A program made the position numbers and the translations under genes. DNA of 64,000 nucleotides. Origin: Persicaria tinctoria. Lineage: Eukaryota > Streptophyta > Magnoliopsida > Caryophyllales > Polygonaceae. The stretch is taken from contig JBANSL010000003.1 in the NCBI GenBank assembly GCA_037127255.1, positions 46,373,314 to 46,437,313 on the forward strand. Reading direction: 5' to 3'. The first letter of the stretch is position 1. The number at the start of each line of letters is the position of its first letter. Of this stretch, positions 44,573-56,781 are shown one piece after another. Below the pieces are notes generated by a model. That model had not been told where the DNA came from and did no database searches. It saw only the letters and a program-made list of their open reading frames with translations.

Positions 44573-45483
44573 ACTCTCGTTCAGAAGTTTGACAGCTTTT
44601 CGACGTCTCTGTAAAATGGGTCGTACGGCTTCAATATTAATCGGATTGAGGCGTGCTATATCTTGTTGGAACGAGGACGAAGAGATCTACAACTTTGCTG
44701 TTGAAGGTTTTTCCAAATTCGTCCTATAGCTTGGCCGAAATCCACATTCTTTGAGCTGCTGCTGATTTTGACGGGATTTTGTTAAGTTTTGGAACATTAT
44801 ATTTATTTCCTATTTAGTATTTCTTATACTTAAGTTATTTTAGGAAACTTTAAGGTTATTTTTATTATTTCCATTAGATGTTAGTTTTATCTTATTCTAT
44901 CATCTAACTCGGCCCAACAGCCCTGCGTGGCCTATATATTCCGAGTTCTCCTATTGTAATTCAAGAAGAACATTATGAATAGAATTTAGATCTCTCAAAT
45001 TGTGTGAAACACATGGAGTGTCTTGTTGATCCAACTAGAGCTGTGCTCGTTGATCATCGATTGGTATCTATCTAGCTTGGTTTGCTTTGTGTTCGTCAAC
45101 TTCGCAAGACTTGGTGATCCTAGTATTCACAAGCCCCCTTCTGGTGCTTCAAGTTGTCCGCTTGATTGTGTCGGATTGTAGAGGCGGGTTGTGTAGGCAT
45201 TGGTATTGGTTCCTACCCTCTGAGGAGGCCTGGGGTCTTTATCTTGTTCTATATAGATCGACTCAGTCCTTATCGGTCGTGTCTTTTCATTCTTTGTTGC
45301 AATTGCATAGTCTTGTCGAGTCTTTGTTCTTTCTTGATCGATCTTGAACTGATCTTGGTCGAATCTTGGAAATCTTGCATTGTTCTTGCTGCGTTCTTTG
45401 AGTCTTTATTCATTCTTGCTTCCGTTCTTGAGTTTCTTGCTTGTTGTCGAAGATCGGACCATCTCACGGCTAACCCCGTATCA
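44422..45483 (+). repeat. A5 3' LTR
   Basis: Preceded by AAGAAAGGGAGAT. It ends CCCCGTATCA followed by CGCAC (45484-45488), where copia gag resumes. Confidence 0.94.
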
Positions 45484-46506
45484 CGCACCGTGGGCGTTAA
45501 GGGCTACAAGCGTCCCAAATCAGGAAATAGCAGTAAGCAAGGATCTAACAAGAAGGCTAAGGCCAAGGGAACTTGTTGGAAGTGTGGAAAGGCAGGCCAC
45601 ATGAAGAGGGACTGCAGGTCCAAGGGGTCAAAGGACAAAGGTGTCATGACACCGGCGTCGGGCTCGGGCACAAGCCCCGGGCAAGGTAAGGGCACTTCGG
45701 TGTCTTTAGTTACAAATGAGTCATTATTCTTTGTATCTAACATTGATCAATGTCTTGTTATGAAGGATGAAAAACTCCTTTGGTGGCTCGACTCGGGTGC
45801 CACTACCCACGTGTGCATGGAAAGGAAATGGTTCAAGCACATGAAGGATGTAGAGGACGGTTTAGTGCTTTACATGGGAAACGAGTCAACAACCCCGGTC
45901 CTAGGTAAAGGGGACGTACATCTCAACTTTACTAGTGGGAAGGAACTTGTATTACATAATGTATTGTATGCACCCGCCATCCGCAAAAATGTTGTAAGCG
46001 GTGGTGTGCTTAACAAGTTAGGTTATCGATTGGTTTTTGAAGCCGATCGATTAGTAATAAGTAGGGCAGGAATATTTGTAGGCTTCGGCCATTATAAAAA
46101 TAATATGTTCCTACTCAATGTTATCAATAATAATAAAGTATTATTTGATTACATGGTTGTGTCTAATGATTCTTTATATGATCTTTGGCATGCAAGGTTG
46201 GGACATGTACATATGAAGTGTATGTTAGATATGGCTAAGGAAAATATAATTCCCGCCTTTGAACCAACAAATGAAAAGTGTAAAACTTGCTTGTTAACAA
46301 AAATAACAAGGCTTCCTTTTAAGGCAATTAAAAGAGAGGAAGGGGTCCTAGGCCTAGTCCATTCGGACCTAGGGGACCTACATGCAACGCCATCATTGGG
46401 TCAAAAACGTTACTACATAACATTCATCGATGATGTAACAAGGTTTTGCTATGTCTATTTAGTTCACTCGAAGAGTGAGGCACTAGATAGGTTTAAAAGC
46501 ATATAA
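45484..46506 (+). pseudogene. Ty1/copia Gag end, protease and integrase start
   Basis: Resumes the copia frame broken at 31809. Basic linker, CCHC knuckle CWKCGKAGHMKRDC (about 45573-45614), protease W-L-D-S-G-A-T-T-H (about 45784), the GAG-pre-integrase finger (LWHARLGHVHMKCML...CKTCLLTK), and the first integrase D in LVHSDLGD. The frame stops at 46506 because a run of four A's (46495-46498) has one base too many; dropping one A restores the frame entering 46507-46520. The earlier A5 insertion also disrupts it, so this copy is dead unless both are undone. Confidence 0.85.
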
Positions 46507-49042
46507 GACCGAAGTTGAATTGCAAACGGGAAATAAAATTAAAAGGCTACGAACTGATCGTGGTGGTGAATACATGGATGTGGAGTATTTTGAGTCTTGT
46601 GGCATAATTCATGAGACGACGGCTCCATATACCCCACAACAAAATGGAGTGGCGGAGCGAAAGAATCGTGTTCTTAAGGACATGGTTAATGCCATGTTGT
46701 CATACTCCGGGTTAAAGAACTCGTTTTGGGGTGAGGCGATGCTAACATCCAACTATATCTTAAATAGGGTGCCGAGCAAGAGAAGTCGTCAATCACCATA
46801 CGAGCTTTGGTTTAAAAGAAAACCAAATCTCCATTATCTTCGTATATCGGGTTGTCGTGCGGTTGTTAGACTAACGGACCCTAAGCGTAAAACCTTAGGA
46901 GATAGAGGTATTGAGTGCATATTCATTGGATATGCACACAACTCTAAGGCCTATAGGTTCTTCGTCATAGAACCCAATCACGCTATCTCGGTCAACACCG
47001 TGATAGAATCACGTGATGCCATATTCGATGAGACTAGGTTCACATCGAGCCCTAGGCCTAGGGAGATAGACCAAGAGGATGTCAACCCATCATCGGATCC
47101 AATGGAAACCGAGGAGCCGACGCCTGTACTTGGACCTAGGGTCACTAGGTCTATGACGCGCGCTAGCTTGCTGCAAGCACTAAGCATCGATGTCGCTGAC
47201 CCAAAGCCACTGCTCGACAAAGACTCCCCAGCTACAGGGCCAAGGGCGCTAAAACGCATGGCCATGGGCGTACCTGGGGAAGACACTAGCGACGATAGTG
47301 ATGGTGAAAACATGCACTCGACGCATGCGAGCGACGATGAGGGCGAAGCTCCTACTTCGACGTCCCACACACCCAAGCGACAACGAGTGCACTCCGCACT
47401 CTTAGTAGGACATACGTATCCTGAACCAATATTTCAAGTCTTCTTGATGGAGGGTTCTAGGAATAAAGAAGGTCAAATCATCTCATATCTACATATGGAT
47501 GAGGATCCTAAGACCTTCACCGAGGCAATGAGTTCTCAAGATGTCGCATTTTGGAAAGAAGCAATCCAAGATGAGATGGACTCTATTGTTGGCAACAACA
47601 CTTGGGAGTTGTCAGACCTTCCAACCGGGTGCAAACCTCTAGGTTGTAAATGGATCTTCAAAAGGAAGATGAAGGCCGATGGGTCCATTGACAAATTTAA
47701 AGCCCGATTGGTAATACAAGGTTTTAAGCAAAGAGAAGGAGTCGATTATTTCGACACCTATGCTCCCGTGGCTAGAATCACCACTATAAGACTTTTAATT
47801 GCCTTAGCAAGCATTCATGGTCTTGTCATCCATCAAATGGACGTAAAAACAGCCTTTCTCAATGGAGATTTGGATGAAGAGGTTTACATGAAGCAACCCG
47901 AAGGCTTCATAGTAGAAGGTCTAGAACACAAAGTGTGTCGATTGATCAAGTCCCTCTATGGACTTAAACAAGCGCCAAAACAATGGCATCAAAAGTTTGA
48001 TGAAGTGATTTTGGGTGATGGCTTCAAAATCAATCAAGCAGATAAGTGTGTATATAGTAAGTTTAATAATTCTGGTCAAGGAGTTATAATATGTCTATAT
48101 GTAGATGACATGCTTATATTCGGTACAAACCAAATAGAAGTGGACAAAACTAAGGAGTTCTTGTCTACTAAGTTCTCCATGAAGGATCTAGGAGAAGCTG
48201 ATGTGATCTTGGGAATTAAGATCAAGCGGGAAGGAAAGGGTTTAACCCTAACACAATCCCATTACATCGAAAAAGTGGTAAAACGTTTCCAATGTGATAA
48301 ATCCACACCGGTTAGTACACCTATGGATCCAAGTGAGAAACTTCGCCCTAACTTAGGAGAACCAATCTCACAACTTGAGTATTCTCAAGTGATAGGATGT
48401 CTAATGTATGCGATGACGAGTACTCGCCCCGACATAGCATTTGCCGTGGGTAAGTTAAGTCGATATACAAGTCGACCAAGCTCAAGTCATTGGAAAGCCC
48501 TTAGAAGAGTACTTAGGTACTTGAAAGGGACAACGACATATGGAATTGCATATGTAGGTTCTCCCTCCACTTTGGAAGGATACACAGATGCAAGTTGGAT
48601 CACCAATGTGGAAGATCACTCTTCAACGAGTGGTTGGGTATTTTTATTAGGCGGTGGTGCGATTTCTTGGGCATCTAAGAAGCAATCGTGCATAACAACC
48701 TCGACGATGGAGTCAGAGTTTGTTGCACTTGCCGCGCCCGGCAAGGAAGCGGAATGGCTTAGGAATCTCATACACGAGATACCTTTGTGGCCAAAACCAA
48801 TATCCCCTATTGCTATCTTTTGTGATAGCCAAAGTACTTTGGCAAAGGCCTATAGCCAAGTATATAACGGGAAGTCACGACATCTGGGTGTGAGGCATAG
48901 TTCCATCCGAGAACTAATCACACATGGAGTCATATCGGTTGTCTTTGTGCGAACACACAACAATCTTGGCGATCACTTAACCAAGAGTTTGGCAAAAGAG
49001 TTTGTGTACAAAGCATCTCGAGGGATGGGGTTAAAATCCTAA
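46507..49042 (+). pseudogene. Ty1/copia integrase, RT and RNase H
   Basis: Frame after the one-base shift. Integrase core: RTDRGGEY and PQQNGVAERKNR (catalytic E). Copia-specific GCRAVVRL region, acidic variable linker (about 47040-47400). RT from about 47540: GCKWIFKRKMKADGSIDKFKARLV is recognisable, MDVKTAFLNGDLDEEVYM, and YVDDML (about 48098-48115). RNase H: EGYTDASW, then CDSQSTLAKA and HLGVRHSSIRELI. Ends GLKS-stop at 49042. The region itself is clean, so decay is limited to one frameshift and the A5 insertion. Sub-lineage within copia not assigned. Confidence 0.88.
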
Positions 49043-49565
49043 ATGAACCTATGACTTGGACGCCCAATTCCCCCTTACCGAAAGGTGTAGGATACAATTC
49101 AATGTGGTAGGCCAAGGACGTAGAGTTTTGGAGCAATCAACAACCCATCAAGGTAATCTGCTCTAGTCTACATGAAAAGAAAAGTTGAAACATAGTTTCT
49201 TAATGAATTTTGGAAAATGCATTTTGTAGGTGCAAATTAGAAATTCAACTAAGCATATGTGGAAGTGCAAGGCTTCTTCCAAGAGAGTTCAAGGATGACT
49301 CGTCTCGAAGCATATGTGAAGGATAAGGGACGTAAAGCCTCAAAACGTCAAAGTTTAGTGTATATACATTATGTAACTCATGTTGTAATTTATATTACGT
49401 GTGCTTAGACAAGTTGATGTGGTTCAAGTCTTAGAACACCACGATTCTTTAGTACATGATTGTAATTTTACAAGATATAAATTCAAACCCAATGGATATT
49501 TATGTCTATACAAAGAGTTTGTAAATTGTTCAAGGATTTATGACATTGCTCAAATGGGGGAGGAA
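49043..49565 (+). other. Copia 3' untranslated region and polypurine tract
   Basis: No frame of note. It ends with the purine tract AAATGGGGGAGG (49552-49563), two bases before the 3' LTR. Confidence 0.75.
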
Positions 49566-50762
49566 TGTTGGTGATTTGTGAAAAGTCATCAATCCATTTG
49601 TCTGAAATCATAAATGTTAAGTGTGAGAATTGCTAAGAGCATCACTCGGGCTTAGGGTGTGCGGGAGGCACGGCCCATGTGATCGGCCCTAAGCAATTCT
49701 AAGATTTTAAGGGGAAAGGAAATCATGAGGAAAGACCCATGCAATGATATCAACATTGAGAAAATCGGTCTTGAGCTTGTTTGGATGTTTTCCATAAAAG
49801 TGAGCAATAGGGATATGTTCGGTATTCGATCTAATATGGTTATGATCGAGTTTTGTTCACTTATAGTAAGTTAAATCACCGTCTCATGATTTGTAAAGGA
49901 AGATATTAAGCTCTAAAGTCTTGGTGCAAAATTTGAGAGCTAGCTGAGCTTCGGAACTCCAAAAATGACCTAGCTCTAATTTTGAGCTTGATTAGGGTTT
50001 TAGCTTCATTGAAGCTTTAGCTTAGTCATTTTAGCTGCATGGTAGCTACACCCAGCTTCGTATAAATGTCATGCACATTATATATTTTATGAATGACCTA
50101 GCTCCACCATGCTAGCTTGTCCTTAATTGGGCTGGTTCTTATTGGGCCTTTATTGGGCCTTATTGGGTCGGCGGTTGGGGGTAGTTATTGGGGGGTAACC
50201 GCCCAACCACCATAACTACCCATAACCACCAATAACTACCAATAACTACCCATAACCACCCAAAAACTTCCACCCCATTTTGCCTATAAAAGGCCTTTGC
50301 CATCCACTTGGAAAGGCATGAGTTTTTCCGATATCTCTCTCAATCGGAAGAACAAACACTTAAAACACAAACAAGGTATGTATATATGCAATAATGAAAT
50401 GGGATGCCACCCTTTTATTGTAAAGGAAACGTTTTATCCCACAACATTATTGTAGTGCAACCCTTTGGCATATAGGGGCAATAAACGTTGAAGGAAAACT
50501 CGATTTATTTGAGTGACTCGTTTGCCATTATCTAAGCCATTTTATATATCTTTTCTAAAGGGCTTAAACACTTAGTTTTGTCGCCTAAAAGAATTCGGTG
50601 GAGATTGCCTTTTTGGCCTACTCCCTCGAGATTACCTTTCGAGGTCTACCCATGAGATTACCCTTTTTGGGTCTACTCAAATTGTCTTGATTATCCGAAA
50701 GGATCTACAAGAACCGAATTTACCTTCAACCTACTAAAACAACATTACCTTTAAACCTAACA
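49566..50762 (+). repeat. Copia 3' LTR
   Basis: TGTTGGTGATTTG to CCTAACA, 1197 bp, TG...CA ends. Pieces of the same LTR are at 23846-24075 and 28552-28668. CA-rich tracts of CCACCATAACTACC type occur around 50200-50260. Confidence 0.85.
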
Positions 50763-51417
50763 CCAAGTCTAGCGAAGTTGATGAACGGCAAAGCAAACCA
50801 AGCTGAGATAGATACCAATTCGTGATCAACGAGCACAGCTCTAGTTGGATCAACATCACTCAATGTGTTTCACACAAGTTTGAGAGAACTAATTCTATTC
50901 ATTGAAAGCTAAATGTTTACAATGTATGAAATCGAAATATATAAGCTATGCTAAGGCCTGATGGGCCGAGTTTAATGATAGAAAGATAATATCTAACATC
51001 TAATTAAAACACCTAAAATCATAAGTAAATAAGATCTCTAGAAACAACACTTAAAATAGCCCAATTTCGGCCCAATAGAAACACTAGGCGAAATGGGGTT
51101 CCAACACTTAGTAAAATCCCGTCAAAACAGTGACAGCTTGCAAAGATGTGCATTTTCGGCCAATTTCGAGGTTGAATCTGGAAAAACCTTCAACAGAAAA
51201 GTTGTAGATCTCTTCGTCCTCGTTCCAAAAAGATATGACACGCCTCAATCCGACAAATATTGAATCCGTACGACCCATTTTACAGAGACGTCGAAAAGCT
51301 GTCAAATGACTATGAACGAGCTAAACGTCAAGCTCCCACCTTTGGACCTTTTCCCATGGCGGAGCCTTCTTCTTCCTTTTTAGAAAGACATCATCCGAAG
51401 GTGTCTGGGATGGTCCC
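50763..51417 (-). repeat. A-type LTR, U3-side part next to copia LTR
   Basis: Near-identical to 28669-29329 and starts at the same base after the same copia LTR end. It ends at GGATGGTCCC, missing GCATCA, where the next LTR starts. Confidence 0.85.
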
Positions 51418-52551
51418 TAATACGGGGTTAGCCGTAGGTTGGTCCGATCTTCGACAACAAGCAAGAATAATCAAGAACTTAAAGAACGCAGCAAGAAATA
51501 ACAAGAAAGATGCAAGATTTATGCAAGACTCAACAAGAAAGCAAAGAAACACAGCAAGACTCTCAAGAATCGATCAAGATAGGGCAAGATCGACCAAGAA
51601 ACACCAAGAACAACAAGAACTCAATGTCGACAATAAACAAGAATGACAAAGACTCGATAAAGATAGATAAAGACTCGAAATTGAATGCAAGAATGGAAAG
51701 ACACGACCTGATAAGGACTGAGTCGATCTATGTAGCACAAGATAAAGACCCCAGGCCTCCTCAGAGGGTAGGAACCAATACCAATGACTACACAACCCGC
51801 CTCTACAATCCGACACAATCAAGCGGACAACTTGAAGCACCAGAAGGGGGCTTGTGGATACTAGATTCACCAAGTCTTGCGAAGTTGATGAACGGCAAAG
51901 CAAACCAAGCTAAAACAAACCAATTCGATGATCAACGAGCACAACTCTAGTTGGATCAACAAGACACTCCATGTGTTTCACACAATTTGAGAGATCTAAA
52001 TTCTATTCATCATGTTCTTATTGAATTACAATAGGAGAACTCGGAATATATAGGCCACGCAGGGCTGTTGGGCCGAGTTAGATGATAAAATAAGATAAAA
52101 CTAACATCTAATGGAAATAATATAAATAACCTTAAAGTTTCCTAAAATAACTTAAGTATAAGAAATACTAAATAGGAAATAAATATAATGTTCCAAAACT
52201 TAACAAAATCCCGTCAAAACCAGCAGCAGCTCAAAGAATGTGGATTTCGGCCAAGCTATAGGACGAATCTGGAAAAACCTTCAACAGCAAAGTTGTAGAT
52301 CTCTTCGTCCTCGTTCCAACAAGATATGGCACGCCTCAATCCGATAAATATTGAATCCGTACGACCCATTTTACAGAGACGTCGAAAAGCTGTCAATGTT
52401 CTGAACGAGAGTCTAAAACGTCAATTGATCAAGCTTGCACCTTTGGACCTTCTCCCATGGTGGAGCCTTCTTCTTCCTCTTGAGGATGACTTCCTTCTCA
52501 CGAGCTCGAATCATAGGTGTATCCGGAGGTGTCTTGGATGGTCCCGCATCA
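51418..52551 (-). repeat. A7 3' LTR
   Basis: Starts TAATACGGGG (one change from TGATACGGGG) fused to the preceding LTR part. It ends CCCGCATCA followed by the complement of the purine tract. Confidence 0.85.
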
Positions 52552-53132
52552 ATCTCCCTTTCTTGAAAAGGATTCGTCCTCGAATCCAAGGTCGCATTTG
52601 ATTCCGCAAAGGCATCCACACGAACTCCTGGATCGAAAACCTCATGTCCATGGAAACTCATCTCAAGACCAATTGATGTAGGGATTGGCCACTCCTTGAT
52701 AGTCTCAGCTTCATCTACAAAATCAAGAAAAGAAACTTTATGAGTGCATAATTCAGATTCCATATGAATGTCATGATGTTCTAACTTAATATGCACTTTA
52801 TCTTGGTCATTGATCCCTAAGTTTTCATCCAATGCTAGCAAGTTTTCATCCTTTTTCAAGGCTGAATTTTCAATTAACTCAATGCTAGCAATAGTAGAAG
52901 AAGTTTCATCATCAATGATCATATTAGAAACTATGCCTTCTTCTAAGCATGTAGAATCTTTTCTTTGATTATCATCACAAGGCATAGGTTGAACATTTAA
53001 ATCAATCAAAGAATCATCATTCTCATATTCAATGCAAACATTATCATGATCATAGGCAAGTAAATTAAGATTTTGATCATTTTTATCAACATAGGCATTG
53101 TTACCACCATTGTTCCCCTGATTAGTAGACAT
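52413..53132 (-). CDS. A7 mini-ORF, most reduced form
   Basis: 239 codons. Only about 13 residues of the Gag N-terminus ([13 protein letters not shown]) are left before the frame jumps to VDKNDQNLNLLAYD and the pseudo-protease (PCDDNQ, MIIDDETS, VHIKLEHH), then DSRTNPFQE and the LTR tail. In-frame loss of nearly all Gag while the rest stays open suggests the pseudo-protease to tail part is what matters, or that too little time has passed for decay. No catalytic motif. Confidence 0.72.
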   Translation of the reverse strand: MSTNQGNNGGNNAYVDKNDQNLNLLAYDHDNVCIEYENDDSLIDLNVQPMPCDDNQRKDSTCLEEGIVSNMIIDDETSSTIASIELIENSALKKDENLLALDENLGINDQDKVHIKLEHHDIHMESELCTHKVSFLDFVDEAETIKEWPIPTSIGLEMSFHGHEVFDPGVRVDAFAESNATLDSRTNPFQEREIDAGPSKTPPDTPMIRAREKEVILKRKKKAPPWEKVQRCKLDQLTF

Positions 53133-54463
53133 TATAACAAAGATTAAAGAAACAAAGAACTAAGTTAAAGGTTAGTAAAACTTATAAACAGCTCACAATT
53201 GTGTTTCGCTCACACTCCCTCTCTGATTGATATATCACGCTTGCTAGGGCAATCCGCTTTGGCCAAATCAACTACCAAGCAAAACAAGGCAATCAAGGTA
53301 TGTAATGAATGAAACAACGCAGGAGAGTACTCAACAAGGGCTGTAGAGAACTTGATGTAAGCAACAAACTTAGATCCAAGCAAAACAGATGGGAAATTGC
53401 AAGGAATCACTCGACACAAACTAAGGTGCACTCGACAAGGGTCTAATGCACTCGACACACACAAAAGTGAACTCAGTAAGGACTGTGATCACTCGACACA
53501 AGCTGTTATGTACTCGACAGTAGCAAATAGCACTCAATAGTACTCGATCAAGGAGTAGAGTACTCGACACAAAAGAAAATAAGAAAACAAAAGAAAGCTT
53601 GGAAATTTACCTCTTTTGATTGAAAACCTTTAAGTTAGGACGTTGTAGTTGCAGGGTAGGGTTTCAATTTTGTGGAGGTGTATGTGTTTGGGATTGGGTA
53701 TGTCGACTAGGGATGATAAGAAGGGGTTCACCAATTGTCCTTGGGAGCTTTCTTGCACTAGATCAAACAAACACTTTCCCTTTTTTTTTTTTTGACTTAC
53801 TTTTACCCCTAGTGAATTTTATCCTCCTAGGTCCAAGTTTTAGAATTGATTTCGAAACTGATTTTTTTTTTTAATTTATGAAACTAATGCAAGAAAGAAC
53901 TCTAATAATAATAATATAGGACTCGAAAATTCTGAGAATTGTGGTGAAAAGATAAAAAGTTCAGCCCTAATGCAAATATATAGATAGAATGGCTATTTTA
54001 GGAAATAGGATCTATCTTATGCCTTAATAGATATTTGATAGATATAATTAATTAAATCCACCAAAATCAGAATTTAAATAGGCAATAGATAAAGGAAATA
54101 GATAAAAGATAGATAAAAAGTTCCAAAGATAGAACAAAGGATAGAAAAGATAACAAACTAGGGTTTGCTTTGTGTGGAAGACAAATTTCGGCCAAGCAAG
54201 GCTATGGGGACAGATTCTGCCGTCGGCCATGGGTGTTCACAATGGGATTGTGTGCACCTTTGGTCGACTCCACGGTCTCGGCTAGGCTTTGTGTTCAGGC
54301 TATGCAACCACAAACAATCACAAACTCAAGATTAGTAAATTAATCAAAAAGAATGCAAGAAGTAAATAACCAAATAAAGAAAAGACTCTATTTTTGTGTT
54401 TTTGTGTTTAAGAAAAGAAAAGACTCAATCTTGATGTCGGAAACCAAAGCTCTGATACCAATT
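53133..54463 (-). other. A7 leader with PBS
   Basis: Noncoding. ACTCGACA-type units lie at about 53400-53575, then conserved T-runs with the complement of GTAAGT near 53800. The right end is the complement of TGGTATCAGAGC (about 54449-54460) three bases from the LTR. Confidence 0.7.
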
Positions 54464-55160
54464 TGATACGGGGTTAGCCGTAGGTTGGTCCGATCTTCGA
54501 CAACAAGCAAGAATAATCAAGAACTTAAAGAACGCAGCAAGAAATAACAAGAAAGATGCAAGACTCGAAATTCAAGAACAAGAATGGAAAGACACGACCT
54601 GATAGGGACTGAGTCGATCTATGTAGCACAAGATAAAGACCCCAGGCCTCCTCAGAGGGTAGGAACCAATACCAATGCCTACACAACCCGCCTCTACAAT
54701 CCGACACAATCAAGCGGACAACTTGAAGCACCAGAAGGGGGCTTGTGAATACTAGGATCACCAAGTCTTGCGAAGTTGATGAACGGCAAAACAAACCAAG
54801 CTAGATAGATACCAATTCGTGATCAACGAGCACAGCTCTAGTTGGATCAACAAGACACTCCATGTGTTTCACACAATTTGAGAGATCTAAATTCTATTCA
54901 TCATGTTCTTATTGAATTACAATAGGAGAACTCGGAATATATAGGCCACGCAGGGCTGTTGGGCCGAGTTAGATGATAAAATAAGATAAAACTAACATCT
55001 AATGGAAATAATATAAATAACCTTAAAGTTTCCTAAAATAACTTAAGTATAAGAAATACTAAATAGGAAATAAATATAATGTTCCAAAACTTAACAAAAT
55101 CCCGTCAAAACCAGCAGCAGCTCAAAGAATGTGGATTTCGGCCAAGCTATAGGACGAATC
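54464..55160 (-). repeat. A7 5' LTR, truncated
   Basis: Starts TGATACGGGG and breaks off in U3 at GGACGAATC, joined by a 4-base match (AATC) to Gag-only DNA of A8. Confidence 0.83.
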
Positions 55161-55987
55161 CATCTCAAGAACGATTGGTGTAGAAATCCATCTCAAGAAC
55201 GATTGGTGTAGAGATTGAACACTCCTCGATGGTTATTGTCTCAGCTTCATCTACAAAATCAAGAAAATAAACTTTATTAGTGCATAATTCATATTTCATG
55301 TCATCTTCATGATGTTCTAACTTAATATGCACTTGAGCTTGGTCATTAATCCCTAAGTTTCCATCCAAAACTAGCAAGTTTTCATCCTTTTCAAAGGCTG
55401 AATTTTCAATTAACTCAATGCTAGCAATAGTAGAAGAAGTATCATCATCAATGATCATATTAGAAACTATGCCTTCTTTTAAGCATGTAGTTTGACACAA
55501 ATCTTTGCTTTGATTATCAGCACAGGGTATAGGTTGAACATTTAAATCAATCAAAGAATCAACATGCTCATGTTCAAGGCAATCATCGTTAGAAGAAAGT
55601 AAACTAATATCTTGATCATTATGAACATGCTCATCATGTTTATCACTAGAATTTTCAGATTCATTATCGCCTAGGTGATTAATCATGAGAGTTTTCTTAT
55701 TAGGACAATCCTTCATAATATGTCCTCTACCTTGGCATATAAAGCAAGGAATGTAAATAGGTTCAAGAGTAGAAGAGTTAGGATTACTCCCTTTAGGGCC
55801 AGTAGATACCGTAGACGATTCATGTCCATTCCAAGACGCTTCACCATTGTCGATGGGCTGTTGGGGTGTTCGGTCTTCACTACCCCCATGGGGTTGGTTT
55901 GCTTTCTCCCTTGAGCCGCCATCAAACCTCCTTTGGGGCTGCTGCACATGGCCTTGGTGCCACCTTTGGGGTTGCCCACTCGACATT
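55161..55987 (-). pseudogene. A8: gag-only fragment (zinc knuckle to pseudo-protease)
   Basis: Minus-strand fragment from the basic QPQRRFDGGSRE segment through CFICQGRGHIMKDC, the acidic linker and the pseudo-protease (MIIDDDTS) to IVLEMDF. Both ends are cut. The first 28 bp (55157-55184) are duplicated in tandem at 55185-55212. Close to the A4 sequence. The 220 bp next to the right end are also present at about 59720-59953 in A10, so A8 and A10 are separate copies. Confidence 0.8.
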
Positions 55988-56781
55988 AGGGCTGAATTTT
56001 TATCTTCTATCACCATCATATTCATAATTTCGAGTCCTATTACATATTTAGAGTCTTTCTTGCATTAGTATAAAAAAAAAATCAGTTTCGAAAATTACAT
56101 TAAAACTTGGACCTAGGAGGATAAAATTCACTAGGGGTAAAAGTAAGTCAAAAAAAAAAAAAAGGGAAAGTGTTTGTTTGATCTAGTGCAAGAAAGCTCC
56201 CAAGGACAATTGGTGAACCCCTTCTTATCAGCCCTAGTCGACATACCCAATCCCAAACACATACACCTCCACAAAATTGAAACCCTACCCTGCAACTACA
56301 ACGTCCTAACTTAAAGGTTTTAAATCAAAAGAGGTAAATTTCCAAGTTTCTTTTATTTCTCTTCTTTTTCTATTTTTGAGTCGAGTAGAGCTCTGTTTTG
56401 GTCGAGTTCTCTCTTGTCTTGGTCGAGTAATCTCAGCCCTGCCGAGTGATCTCTTGTGGTGTCGAGTGCTCCCTTGCTACTGTCGAGTACTCCTTAGTCT
56501 ATTTCGAGTTGAATTCTTGCAAATTCCCATCTGTTTTGCTTGAATTTAGTTGTTTGCTTACATCGAGTGCTCTACAGCCCTTGTTGAGTACTCTTCTGCG
56601 TTGTTTCATTCATTACATACCTTGATTGCCTTGTTTTGCTTGGTTGTTGATTTGCCCAAAGCGGATTGCCCCAACAAGCGTGACATACCAATTAGAGAGG
56701 GAGTGTGACCGAAACACATTGTGAGCTGTTTATATTTTATCTAACCGTTTACATAGTTCCTTGTTTCTTGTCTTTGTTGCA
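55988..56781 (+). other. A9 leader (5' part missing)
   Basis: Noncoding. Short A-run near 56072, conserved block, GTAAGT near 56144, second A-run, then TCGAGT units (about 56380-56600) and CTAAC before the ATG. Confidence 0.65.

Larger units (their letters stand above)
31810..45483 (+). mobile_element. Element A5: gag-only non-autonomous element, TSD CGCAC, carrying nested A6
   Basis: LTRs of 1062 bp each (31810-32871 and 44422-45483) differ at only two positions noticed (a T/C near 32050/44660 and a G/C near 32428/45040), so insertion is recent. CGCAC flanks it on both sides within copia gag. The leader is split by the autonomous A6 (34048-42295). It encodes one long Gag plus pseudo-protease frame and no RT, RNase H or integrase. 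Confidence 0.94.
51418..55160 (-). mobile_element. Element A7: mini element, reverse strand, 5' LTR truncated
   Basis: Left 3' LTR (51418-52551), short mini-ORF, leader, PBS and a right 5' LTR broken off at 55160. No TSD, because both ends are joined to other A fragments. Confidence 0.83.
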
